Assembly: GCA_013398955.1 (NCBI GenBank)
Contig: VWPU01014193.1
Coordinates: forward strand, 1 to 64,000
Length of the DNA: 64,000 bases
Source: Callaeas wilsoni
Taxonomy: Eukaryota; Chordata; Aves; Passeriformes; Callaeidae
Direction of reading: 5' to 3'
Made by a program: the position numbers and the translations under genes. A model generated the notes under the pieces. That model had not been told where the DNA came from, did no database searches, and was given only the letters and a program-made list of their open reading frames with translations. Shown piece after piece: positions 51,655-62,210 of this stretch. Position 1 is the stretch's first letter, and each line of letters opens with the position of its first letter.

Positions 51655-54160
51655 AATTACATGGCTCCTTTCCAGAGACATGAAGATAATATCCACTGCT
51701 GCACACTGTCACTACTTCAAAGCAAAAACTAACAAATTAGAAGGACAAGGTGGAATCTGCAGTGCAGATTTTGTCACATTTTAGAAGTGGCACTTAGGAA
51801 GTCAGCATGCCATTCCCTCATCAGTTCCCTTTAGCTGTTAGTCAGTGCTGATCCCTGTTGAGTCAAGTTGCCTATCTGGCATTTTCTTGAGATGCCACTA
51901 ACATAGATGACCCTCTGCCAAACAAGACTCAGTGGAGAAGAGGGTCTCTTATGACACACCAACTCATCTTCCTTCTCCCCTGGCAGGACAGCATGAACAG
52001 CAGAACAGATACACAGATTAATCTGCACAACCAAAGACCTACTTTGCACCTTCCCTTGCAGGGAACATGAGGCTGGTAGATCCCAGCCAGATTATTCTAA
52101 ACTGCAATATTTGAATCTCACAAGGAAGCCATAGACAATGTAAGACTAAGATGTGCTGGGGGGATGTTTGCTTGTTTGTTTCTGTTTTGGTTTGTTTTTT
52201 AAATACAGACAAAACTGACAGGTTTGAGGAAAGGTTTTGGGGAGAAACAGAATGGAGAGCCCGACCTTCCTAGACATAGCCTCAGGTGTAAATCTCTGGG
52301 CAGGTGTTTTGTACAGTTTTCCCCCTATGTTCTTCTGCTTGTCATAGAGCTAAAGACCTGAACATCCTGTGCGTCATTCCCCAAATCACGGTTACAACAG
52401 CATCAGTATAGCCGATACAATCATGCAAATATGAAACCTTGTCCTTTTATTGACTCAAGTTATTTGCTAAATGTAAAGAATCATTGCCTTGAGACTACAC
52501 AGAGTTATTTCTATGGATGAGGTCAACAATGTTTTAAGATTGTGTCTCTGTGACTGCAGCTTGTCTCCACAGAAATGCTCCCCTAGCTACAAGGTACAAT
52601 TGCACTGCTGTAGTTAAACCTCTGCAGTTATATTAGAATTACTTCTTCCTCCCTGCAATCACTCTTATTCCAGAATAAGCATGGGCTTTTATGTTTTATT
52701 TTAACTACTTCCAACTACCGCATGGGATAAATAAACACACAAGCCAACAAACAAAACGTCATTTTTGTATCAGAGTAACAGTGCCCAGACACACGGCAAA
52801 ATCCACAATGGTCCCTTAGTTTCTTTTCACAATTAATTCGAGCTGAACATGGTTCACTTGCAGTCAAGCCCCTTGCTGCTCTTGCATCTCACAACTTTTC
52901 CCCAGCTGCTGGAGAAAAATCCACATGGAAGTCAAGGCCCTGCTGTGCACGTACCACGAGGCCTGTGCTCGCTTTGAAGGTCCCCTTGGCAGCCCTCCTC
53001 ACATCAAAAAGCATTTTACTCCAGAAGCTGCCCTCTCAGAGTGGATGCATTTTCTGTGAAGAGCAAACATATGCCAGGTCTCCAGACAGAGCTACTGTGG
53101 GACTCTTTACCTGTCCAGACCCAGCCTGGAGCCGATGTCCAAAGCCTGCTCACTGACCGCCATCCAGGCAGCCATCGAGAGTCAGTGCTGCGCTGCAGCA
53201 ACAGCACAGCAATGTACAGCTTCGAAGAGGTGTTTAGCTTCAGGCCACTTAATTGAGATGCCTTGGCCTCTCATGGTAACAGGTCTGCAATGCAGAGGCA
53301 ATTGCACGGGTACAACAGCTTATGGACCAAATCTCCAAGTGTACTTCCACATTATTGTGACTGTCCACATCAAGGGAAGCTATAGCTCACTCTCAGTCAA
53401 GTACTATATGGACAGCTCTGACTCAGCTTCACCCAGCTGTCTCCAAAGTCATTTTATAAACCCTTTTCGAAAGGCATTCTTCCTGCCACCACAGTGAAAG
53501 GTTCTGGGGTCACAGCCACTATAGGAAAGCAGGAGCAGCTGCAATCAAACTTAAGATGAAATGACTCAACCACAACTTACCCCGAACACCACAGCAAAGA
53601 CAGATGTCCAAAAGGTGGCTCAGATGCCTTACCATAACCTGGGAGGGGCTGGGAAGTGCAGAAGTGGTGTGCTCAAGTCCCTGGAGGGAAGGTGAGCCTG
53701 GAATCACTCATCAAGAGGTTCCAAACTAATTATGAAGAGACGCTCACAGGCTACATTGTATTTTCCTTTTTAAAACAATATTTCTTAAAGGAAATTGCTT
53801 GGCTCCAGTATCAATGAACTCCTACCTCTTTTCTGGAATCACATTCAGAAGATGATACTGAAAACTAACTAACTAAATAAAAAAATCCCCCCACAGATCT
53901 TCCATAAACTTTTTCCACTGGCAAGAGCCCATTCCACAGCCCTCATTGAAAAAAATGCCAAAATTATCAGATTTGAGTAAAACTTCTCAAGCAAGAACAT
54001 TTTCCCAGCACAAAACATTGTTTTACTGAAACCAAAAATTTTCACTAGGAGTTTACTTTATTTGTTAACATTCAGCTATGGCAACTCTCACAGCAAATTT
54101 TTCCTTGCATTAATTTTTAAGTTTCACTCCAAATAAAATTTCTTATACAGAAATTTTCTG
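51655..54160. other. Unique non-coding DNA
   Basis: No gene is recognised. Moderately GC-rich near 52,900-53,250 and 53,630-53,700. A 23-base pyrimidine tract followed by CAACAG at 54,162-54,188 is an excellent splice-acceptor look-alike, but no exon frame follows. Confidence 0.5.
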
Positions 54161-54215
54161 ACTTTTTTTTTTCTTTTTTTTCCAACAGGAAGAACACCAA
54201 GGAACCCTCAACTTT

Positions 54216-54590
54216 TTAATCGCTGTTAAAAGTATCAGTTACTCGTTAAAACTTGTTATAGGAAAAACACAAGGAAAAGACAACACTGTGACTGTTTTGG
54301 GTTTATGTTACAGGTTTATATGCTATTAAAATGTTTAGGTCTTATTATGCACTTTAAAAATGTTAGTGCTTAATGTGCTCCGATTAGGGCTTAACAAGCC
54401 CGTTAAAAATGTTACAATGTTAAACCACCAAATCACATTGTCTCTAAGGAGTAAGAGGCTTAAAAAATCTTCTGTTCTTCACAACCTAGCCCTTACATTA
54501 ATAAAAACAAAATCCAGTCATAATAAGTTTATATCATATATCAGAATGTTTTGACATCCTTAATGACTGGGAGTTAAAAAGTTGGCTTAA
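54216..54590. other. TTAA-dense segment
   Basis: Fourteen TTAA tetramers occur in 375 bases, many as GTTAAAA or GCTTAA. A perfect small hairpin GGGCTT-AAC-AAGCCC lies at 54,387-54,401. The function is unknown. It may be an old non-coding element or an AT-rich composition effect. Confidence 0.35.
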
Positions 54591-55068
54591 CTCTGTGTGC
54601 TAGTGTGTGCTTGTTTGAGTGTAGGAGTGAAGGTTAGTGGTTTTCTGAAAGCCTTAAATAACAGAGATAATGGAGATGAACATTGTGCGTTTTTGCCATA
54701 ACTGGTGTCTGGAATCCTGTTGCCTAATTTAAAGGGCCAGTTATGTGACTGCGAACAGTTGAGAAAATATCCATTTAGTCTGAGAGCTGTGCTGTAAGTG
54801 GGCAGAATACCGAGGCAGTGACACTCGCAAACCTGGGCCAGGCTCTGCTACGTCACTCAAACCAGTCATTATGACACACAAAGGCACTGGTGGTCATGCA
54901 TTTCCAGTATTTGACAGTTCTGACAGTCACGCTCTAATAAAAACCAGTTTATGTTACTGTTCATCACTTGGAATAAAAGCTCCACAGCAAAGGATGTCTA
55001 TCGGAAACTTCAACGTAACATGACAAACAATTAATTGGGTAATAGTGTCGGCTTCACAAAACAGATGC
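54591..55068. other. Non-coding DNA left of the minus-strand LTR
   Basis: Holds scattered motifs such as TACGTCA (near 54,849) and TTAATTGGGTAATAG (near 55,030) that would suit a regulatory element, but nothing is decisive without conservation data. Confidence 0.3.
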
Positions 55069-55073
55069 AAGTG
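55069..55073. repeat. Target-site duplication AAGTG, left copy
   Basis: AAGTG directly abuts the LTR end TGTGCCGG and matches 55,716-55,720 exactly. Confidence 0.85.
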
Positions 55074-55715
55074 TGTGCCGGTTTGGACACAAATCCAGGA
55101 GGAAACAACCTGAGAGGGGCGTCTCTCTCTCTCCCGCTCCTGCCTGCCAGGCAAGCAGGCCCCGGCAGCACCGCCCCCACGGGTTCGGGAAAATAATTTC
55201 TCGAGAGAAAGTGAATAAAACTATTTATCTAACCAACAGTCCCCTGCTGTCACAGGGAAAAAAGGATATTGAAACCCCCTCCCTGTCCCCTAAAAGAGGA
55301 CTATGGATTTTAGAGTTCTTTCTGTAGGTAAAACCTGCACTCCTACGCTGGGCCAGGCCAGGCAGGGTCCGAAGATCCCCCTTGGAGGGTCCCCCCGAGC
55401 AGGTCTGGAGATGGGAGCTGGTCTCAGATGAAAAGCAAGCCAAAAACAATCCAAAAAGGAAAAGAAGCCGCTGAGGCAGATCACAGTCCCTTCTCCGCTG
55501 AAAGCCGAAGCGACTAGAGAGCAAAAGTCCTCTAACCAACAAATGTTGTCAGAATCGGGAGAGAAAACAATGCAAAACGCTCTAGCTGCAAGGTCAAGCT
55601 GGCCGCTTTGAAGAGCTCTCTCGGCTTCTCTCTCCCCCCTTTGCAATTTATAGGTACACTAGAGATCAAGCAGGCGATGGGGAATACAGTATTGTCATAG
55701 AATCACCCCAAGACA
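55074..55715 (-). mobile_element. Solo LTR of an endogenous retrovirus, minus strand
   Basis: On the minus strand the element starts TGTCTTGGGGTGATTC and ends GTCCAAACCGGCACA (TGT/ACA ends). Both sides carry AAGTG (55,069-55,073 and 55,716-55,720), a perfect 5-bp target duplication. Read in sense, CTATAAATTGC (complement of 55,646-55,652 core) is a TATA box. A GC-rich R region follows, then GATAAA (complement of 55,224-55,229) where a polyadenylation signal is expected, and TTTTATTCACTTTCTCTC in U5. This layout and the CCAAACC..ACA end fit bird LTRs. High CpG content suggests a relatively young copy. No internal proviral sequence is present on either side. Overlapping ORFs of 84-118 codons inside it are by-products of GC content. 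Confidence 0.85.
55646..55652 (-). promoter_or_regulatory. TATA box of the minus-strand LTR
   Basis: Minus-strand TATAAAT in the context CCTATAAATTGCAAAG, about 65 bases from the LTR's 5' end and upstream of its GC-rich leader. The U3 is therefore short. Confidence 0.6.
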
Positions 55716-55720
55716 AAGTG
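55716..55720. repeat. Target-site duplication AAGTG, right copy
   Basis: AAGTG directly follows the LTR end CCAAGACA and matches 55,069-55,073 exactly. Confidence 0.85.
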
Positions 55721-56977
55721 ATAAAATATTTACAAATTGTGACAGTCTAACTGGAGGAGGAATTGTTCTAGTTTGTACCACAAAGGACACCTGCACTGGC
55801 AGTCAGCAAATGTCCCCTATCTATAGGTGTACACAAAACGTCGCAACAGTAAACATGAGAGGCTGGTTTCTTTATTCTGCTCTTCTAATTTAAATATGTG
55901 TTACTCTGAAATGTGCATGATCACTCAGGCAAAATTCACTTCAGTATATGTCCAGCTTTCTTGAAAACCATAAATATGGGAGACATCCAATTGCAGCTAA
56001 ACAAACCCACATGACTTATTTAGCTAATAACAGAGTCTGAACAGTGAATTCTAAAGTAATAACCATGGCAGATAGTTCTCAAAGTTGAAATACACTTGCA
56101 CACCCTATTCATTAATTCCAAATAAATAATTCCAAAAAATGCTCAAGCTTCATGGATAATACAAAAAGTGGTTTACTTAGCTCAATTGTTTGCTGCAATT
56201 ACGTCCACTAAGTTTTAAAGGGCCAATCTTCATGGCTATGCTTTTCAAGAGGACTATTACAGCATTACTGAGTATTTTCCAGTGACATGAGATGTGTTTT
56301 CAAACTGACTACTGTCACAAGTTGGATCCTTTCAAGACATGGACAGCACTGATGGCTCTCCTTTTTATTTTCCCACCACAGATAGCTCAAGTTTACATAA
56401 TCAATGTAATTTATGCACACATCTGTGCCAATATACTACACTGCTGTATTCAAGTCCCCAGTTGAGAAACTTGCTTACTTTTACCTACTTACTTAAGTGT
56501 TCACTTATTCCTCATTAATCGGATCAAAATTTGTTGCTAGATAACACGACATGGGTAATTTCTCTTGTCTTTGGTTTTACTTGTTTACTAACATCAGCCT
56601 ATTGTGAAACAAACATGAAAAACATTCAAGGGCTTAAAAAGTTCTTTCCCTTTCCTTGGAACTGTCATGTTCTGTTCAATTTAAATATGTGGGAAATTGA
56701 TTTTTTTTTTTCCATATTAATTTCCCCATGTTCCTTTGTATTAAAAAAACTAACACAGAAAAATGATTCCATCTGCTCTGCACTCAGTTGCTTATGCCTT
56801 CAGAGATGCTGGGCTCTGTGCAGAGAGCAGAGTGTTTCAGGGCTACTCTTCTCAGTTCAAATTTTCTCCAACCTCAAGCACCCAAAATCACAAAGTTATA
56901 AAACTCATCAAGTAATCCAGACACACACACACAAAAAAACCCCCAGTGCTTTAGTTTTCTTTCCATTTTCTTTCTAG
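55721..56977. other. Unique non-coding DNA
   Basis: AT-rich; no gene is recognised. The 148-codon plus ORF at 56,531-56,977 has no identifiable domain. Confidence 0.5.
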
Positions 56978-57183
56978 TGTCTGAACTTTTCTATTAAATG
57001 CATAGTGGATTTTCAAAGTCTTCTGTTTAACAATTACAGCTTAAAACTTGTGTGTGAGAGACAGGAAACGGGAAAAGTAAAAGGAGAGCAATAAGGGAGA
57101 AAGAGAAGAGAAAGACAACTATGGGATTGCTGACTCAGCAGGTATTCCTTGCCCAGGAGGGAACTGGGGTACCAAAGTCAGAG
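56978..57183 (+). other. Candidate splice-flanked exon
   Basis: A long pyrimidine tract ending TTTCTTTCTAG (AG at 56,976-56,977) could serve as acceptor. GAG|GTAAGTG at 57,181-57,190 is a consensus donor. The 206-base interval includes a purine-rich run of about 60 bases (57,055-57,118) that resembles exonic splicing enhancers, and an ATG at 57,121 whose frame (MGLLTQQVFLAQEGTGVPKS...) stays open to the donor. No protein family is recognised. It could be an untranslated or lncRNA exon, or a chance pairing of splice-like signals. Confidence 0.2.
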
Positions 57184-60100
57184 GTAAGTGCCTGGGCCAG
57201 CACCTGGCAGAGTGCCTCGATGCACCCAAACAGCAAGGTCAGCCTCCTGCGTTCCTATTTTTTGGGGACATGTGGCTGTGGGAGGTGCATGAGCACAGGC
57301 ACATGCCTGGGGCCAATGACTCCCCAGGACAGCCCATAGGCAGATGTTTTGCACAATTGCCTGCACATTTCCCCTCTGCGGACCCATAAAACACTCAGGC
57401 CTGTCTGCCTTCTTTCTTTTGGGCTCCTCTCTAACTCATTAACTTATTTCAACAAATAGGAATTGTTTTTGTCCTGTGTCAGCCCAGTTTGAGTGCTGCA
57501 GTTACAGCCGACCAAGACAGCAGCTTTGCAGGCAGGAGTTTGTGAAGAGGCGCAGGGCAGGGGAGCCCAGTGGCACGGACATACTCCTTTAGCTGGGCTC
57601 CATAAGCTGCTTCCCAGCTTCCTTCACTGGAGAGGACTGGTGTGATTGCTCCGTGCTTCATGCACAATTCACCCTGTGCCTGGGACACCAACCAAGGCCG
57701 GCAGCAGGCTACAAGCACAGGAGCTTGCAAACACGCCAGCTTGCAGTGCTGACGAGTTTTTGCTGCCCTGCTTTCCCACAGTGCCACAGAGAGAAACATT
57801 TGCTTCAGTGGAGAAACTATGAAATTCAGATCCTCTTAATATTCCTTAATAGGCGAAAGGCAGAAGAGTGGGTGAAGAGAGCAAACAATGTGCAACAGTG
57901 TTTAAATTATAGTAAAATACATTAACAATAAATACTTCCCTGTCAAGAATATGTCATGTAATTATATTTACTGCACTGAACAGAGCTAACCAATGTTTTG
58001 AGAGGGTGGTTTTGCACTCCCAAGATGACTCTCCTTCAGGGACAGCATATGTGAATAATCATTCAGACATGGGATATCAGCTGTGAAAAAAACTGCTCCA
58101 GCACAGTGTGCCAGATGTGATGGCTAGAAAGCTAGCTCCCTCTCCCGGATTAGACCAGAAAATTAAAGTACATTGCACTGATCTAAAACAGTACTAGGGC
58201 ATTTCTTGGCACTGTCATTCTTTTTTTCCCTAGAACTTCAGTCAAGGGAAATCTATGCTTCCCGAAGTACTGGGGTTTGCTGACAGATACAGCATATCAC
58301 CTAAGCAACAGTGACAACAATCTCACTGCCAAATTTACTGCAACCCAGTTAAATTGCCACACAAATATATGCAAGAATGCAGAATACACATCTGCACACA
58401 TCTGGAGAGCCCAAGCAATGTGACTTACTGTCATAAAGTGCCACAATCCATAAAAACATCACTGCAAACAAGACCTCTCACATGGCTTTGACACTGTCCC
58501 TCAGTCCTTCTGCAAGCAGAAGGACCATTGCTCTGAGTAGAAATTTGGCCAATTTGTACAGCGTGAACTAAGGACAGCAGGACTTACTGCATGAGCTGAG
58601 AATTTGAGAGCTAAGGCTAAGGTGAAGACAGAGAGCAGATCATAAAAAGAAATTTTACTGAGGTTTTGAATATTTTTCTAAGTGTCTTACAAATAGGCTG
58701 AAATATTGCACACTTTCCACAGTTGCCAGACCATGTGGGAACTCAAAGTCCTTTTACTTAGAGAATTACATCTTCAGTTTTCAGATCACAGGACTTTGAA
58801 AAGCTGAGATGCAACTAGGAAAACAATGAAAACATAGGTGTTCACAGCTTGCTCACCACTTGGGATTTGATCAAATTCAGACAAAATCACGGCAAAGAAG
58901 GTAGGGTTTACAATAGCTATATGAAACTGCACAAACAAAAGTTTAAATAAAGTCGTTTCCCTGCCTAACTGCAGACTTTAACTGCTAAATACAATCCTTT
59001 ATAATCATACAGGATCTTTCACCCAAGAAACTGAAATTTCTTCACACTTTGAACACTACCCTTCTGAGATCATCATGCGCTACTTCTAAATAAGAAATCA
59101 AGGCAGAAAAACAAAAAGTAAAATGAAATGCACACATGACAAGTGATTTGTCCAAACAGAAAACCATTATGATTAAAGTCCAGACTGTTCAATTGCCCTA
59201 TCTCTGCTTTTAATATAAAAAGAGTAACTCCAAAAAGGAGACTTTTTTAAAAAACAGTGATGAGAGAGACATATCCATGGGCAATTCAACCTCCTCGAAG
59301 CTGGAACCACCTTCTGAAAGAGGCTTGCTCTTTCTATTGAGGAGTCAACTGCCTTCCAGCTCAGACACTCCAACTGAGTAGTCAGAGGCTTTTAAGAGCA
59401 ATATTGTCAAGGAGTTTTAGAGCAAGCGTGGGAATCTATGCCGTAATAGGAAAGGTTATTCACTATTGTATCTCACTAGCTGGGTAAGAAAAACAATCTT
59501 GTTATTCAAACTCAAAAGGTTTGGACTTGATATTACTATTATAAGTGCATGTTCATAGATACACACAGAGTGGTCTCCAGGGGTGTTGGTCCTGTGTAAA
59601 CACTGAGTGAGCTTAGGCTTTCTAGTTCTATTGCTTAGATAGGATGAACTCCCTAAAAAATTGCAAATCTCTCTGTTGCTGAGTTGGAGCTTCCTGAGCA
59701 TCTCTCTCAGAAAGCTACTATTCAGCTGCAAATTTTGGGGCCAGTTTGAATAAACTCCATTACTCTGAGGTTTCAATATTTGTGAGAGTCCCTTACTGAC
59801 TGACAGCCTTTCCCAACACGGGTGAAGTACAAATAGGATGGGTAGTGCCATGGACAATGCCTGCATTGCCCTGCTCTACAGACCTGTCTGTTTGGACAAC
59901 TTTCATAAGAGCCAAAATGTATGCAACAGCTTTAATAATGGTAATTTAAAATCCTATTTTAAACCACAGCATCTACCCAAAGAATTTCACTGGCAAAATT
60001 ATATCTTCCTATATCAAGCTTCTTCTACAATAAGCACACAACACACAAAACCATAAAATTTTATTAACTATACATTTCAGCAATTATTTCCAGGATACCA

Positions 60101-61019
60101 TATTGAAGGACCCTCATAAAACATTCTACCCTAATACCACATAAATTAACAGCTAGATTAGGGCTAGTTGGCCAATAGTAGAATTAGATGAGATTATAAA
60201 AACATGTTGTCTTTGAAATAGCACAACATCACATAGAGAACAGCCATTTTACCCAGGAGAAGGTAAAGAATTTTCTGACTCCTGAAAAGACCAATAACTG
60301 TTGATTTTCACTCCTGGAGTCTAGAAGAAGTTTGTGTGTGGCCAGAGACCAAGTAACTCACAAGAACACTTCCCAACTTTCAACTCAAATTGTACAGGAC
60401 TTGTTAGCTTGAATAAACACTGTGGAGAAAAAAGGTCAGTGAGGCTAGTGACAGCTCTGTTCGTTTTGAAGGAATTCAGTCACGAAAGAAAGAAGATTGT
60501 CCACATGATGAAGCACAGAGACACAGAAAAGCACACATACTGGAAACACTCAAAGGGTCCTGCAAATATCCTTTCGCATTTAAAATCTTAACTAACACAT
60601 GTGACATGTACGTATCTTCCCAGAGAGACATGTATTTCCAGGCAAAAGAAGGACTCAAGTTGTCCTAGACTGTTTTTCCTGCTCTCTGCACAGCTGGCAT
60701 CTGTAAAGGAATCTCAAGAGTAGCAGAGCTTGGAGTACTGACCCTCTCTGAAGACTCAAGCCAATGACATCAGTTCTATGTCACGATGAGTCTAAGTTGC
60801 TGGAAGATATTCTGGCTCCTCCAAATTCTACAGAAGTCCTGGAAAAATGAAATATTCCCAAATCTTCATTTTGCAAAAGCTGTATCTTAAATTTGGCCCT
60901 ACTTATGCCACAGGATTGTACAATCTGGCAGTATTTAAACACAAATAGTGTGTGCTGCGTGAACAGTAGCAACTAACAATACAATTGATATTTAATTCTG
61001 AGTATTTGATATAATAATA
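57184..61019. other. Unique non-coding DNA
   Basis: GC-richer near 57,190-57,780, then AT-rich. There is no recognisable gene; a 136-codon minus ORF (59,456-59,866) has no domain. Confidence 0.5.
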
Positions 61020-61066
61020 TACAAGGTTGTGTAATATTGCAGGGTTAAAATATTACACATCTTGTA
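61020..61066. other. Strong short hairpin (17-bp stem)
   Basis: TGTGTAATATT (61,028-61,038) pairs perfectly with AATATTACACA (61,049-61,059) across a 10-base loop. Outside a small internal loop (GT opposite T), TACAAG pairs with CTTGTA. The structure is 6 + 11 bp. It may be a structured RNA, a fragment of a small inverted-repeat transposon, or an attenuated palindrome. Confidence 0.5.
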
Positions 61067-62174
61067 GATTTACTGTAATTCCTATTGATATGAACAAAAA
61101 AAGTCTTTTCTGAATGAAATATTGCAAGTTACTGAAGACTTTTATTCTGTGCTGTAAAATCTGATCCATGTTTACCCTCAAACGCCTACAAAAAAAAGTA
61201 GCAGCTTTACAAACTCTCAGTTTCCTGCAGTGACTGTTGAACTCTTTTCAGGTAGCTTAAAATAAGTGCAAAGTGTTTCTTTTATTTGTGCACTCATGAA
61301 ATGTGTATTTTTATGCTTGGCTTTTGAAATTATGCTAAAATAAAATTTTAAAAACTTTTCAAAAAATGTTTGCTATAAACTCCCCCAATAGGTTCACTGC
61401 CAGTATTTTTGTTGCTAGTCCTCATGGAAACCAATACAATTGCTTTCAGATCTGATTCTTAGAAAGGACTATTTCAGTACCATCTTCTGGTCTCTGTAGA
61501 TTTTCATTAACTGCTGAGATGTTCTGATGTTCAGTGACACAACGTGAGTAAGTGCCAAAATAGTGCTATTTTAAAATAATCATTTTAAATACTATCGGCA
61601 CATTATTAAGAACTTGTCCAAAAGTGTCAAGAAATTATTATTTAAATTTAATATTTTACTTAAAGTTACAATAGAATTATTTACAATTTAAATACTTGAA
61701 GTCAAGGAATCATTTTGGTATTCTTGACTTTTGTTGCTTAATTTTTGAGTTCTCCTACTCCCTTTTGCTTCCACATCTCTGCAGTCATAGTATAATGCGA
61801 AAACAATAAGAGATGAGAAAGCTCATATTTGAATAGCATGATTTTCACATGAAGAAATTTTAATTTTTAACCGATTTAAAATAATTAACGTTTATCTTTT
61901 AAAAAAAACCATCAGAGGCATATACACACATGCAAACAAAGATCTAAATTGATAGGCCACAGTCTATATTTCTTTTAATTAGCATCCATGCAGATTGCTA
62001 GCACACACAATGAGGTGCAAGTCAAGCACACAGCATGTAAGGCTATTTAAAAGCTCACAGACTCACAGCTGTAGAAATAGTAGAGTAGCAAGCTATAAAG
62101 CCTGGGTTTTTTCAGAAAGAGATGAACAAAGACTTCAGATTTTTTCTAATTTTCTTGATAATTTGGATAAAATC
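61067..62174. other. Very AT-rich non-coding DNA
   Basis: Especially AT-rich at about 61,560-61,700 and 61,850-61,910. No gene is recognised. Confidence 0.55.
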
Positions 62175-62210
62175 ACAACACACACACCCCCCACCCCCCA
62201 CTCCCCCCCC
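62175..62210 (+). repeat. CA run followed by C-tracts
   Basis: A short CACACA run leads into C6-A-C6-A-C-T-C8 (62,187-62,210). The minus strand is correspondingly G-tract rich. Confidence 0.85.

Noticed and set aside
55544..55563. TGTTGTCAGAATCGGGAGAG resembles a tRNA-Leu primer-binding site on the plus strand
   Set aside because: It lies inside an LTR whose TATA box, ends and target duplication all place it on the minus strand; the similarity is partial and probably coincidental.
55698..55707. ATAGAATCAC resembling a CR1 terminus
   Set aside because: It lies within the minus-strand LTR beside its defined end and lacks the adjacent CR1 sequence.
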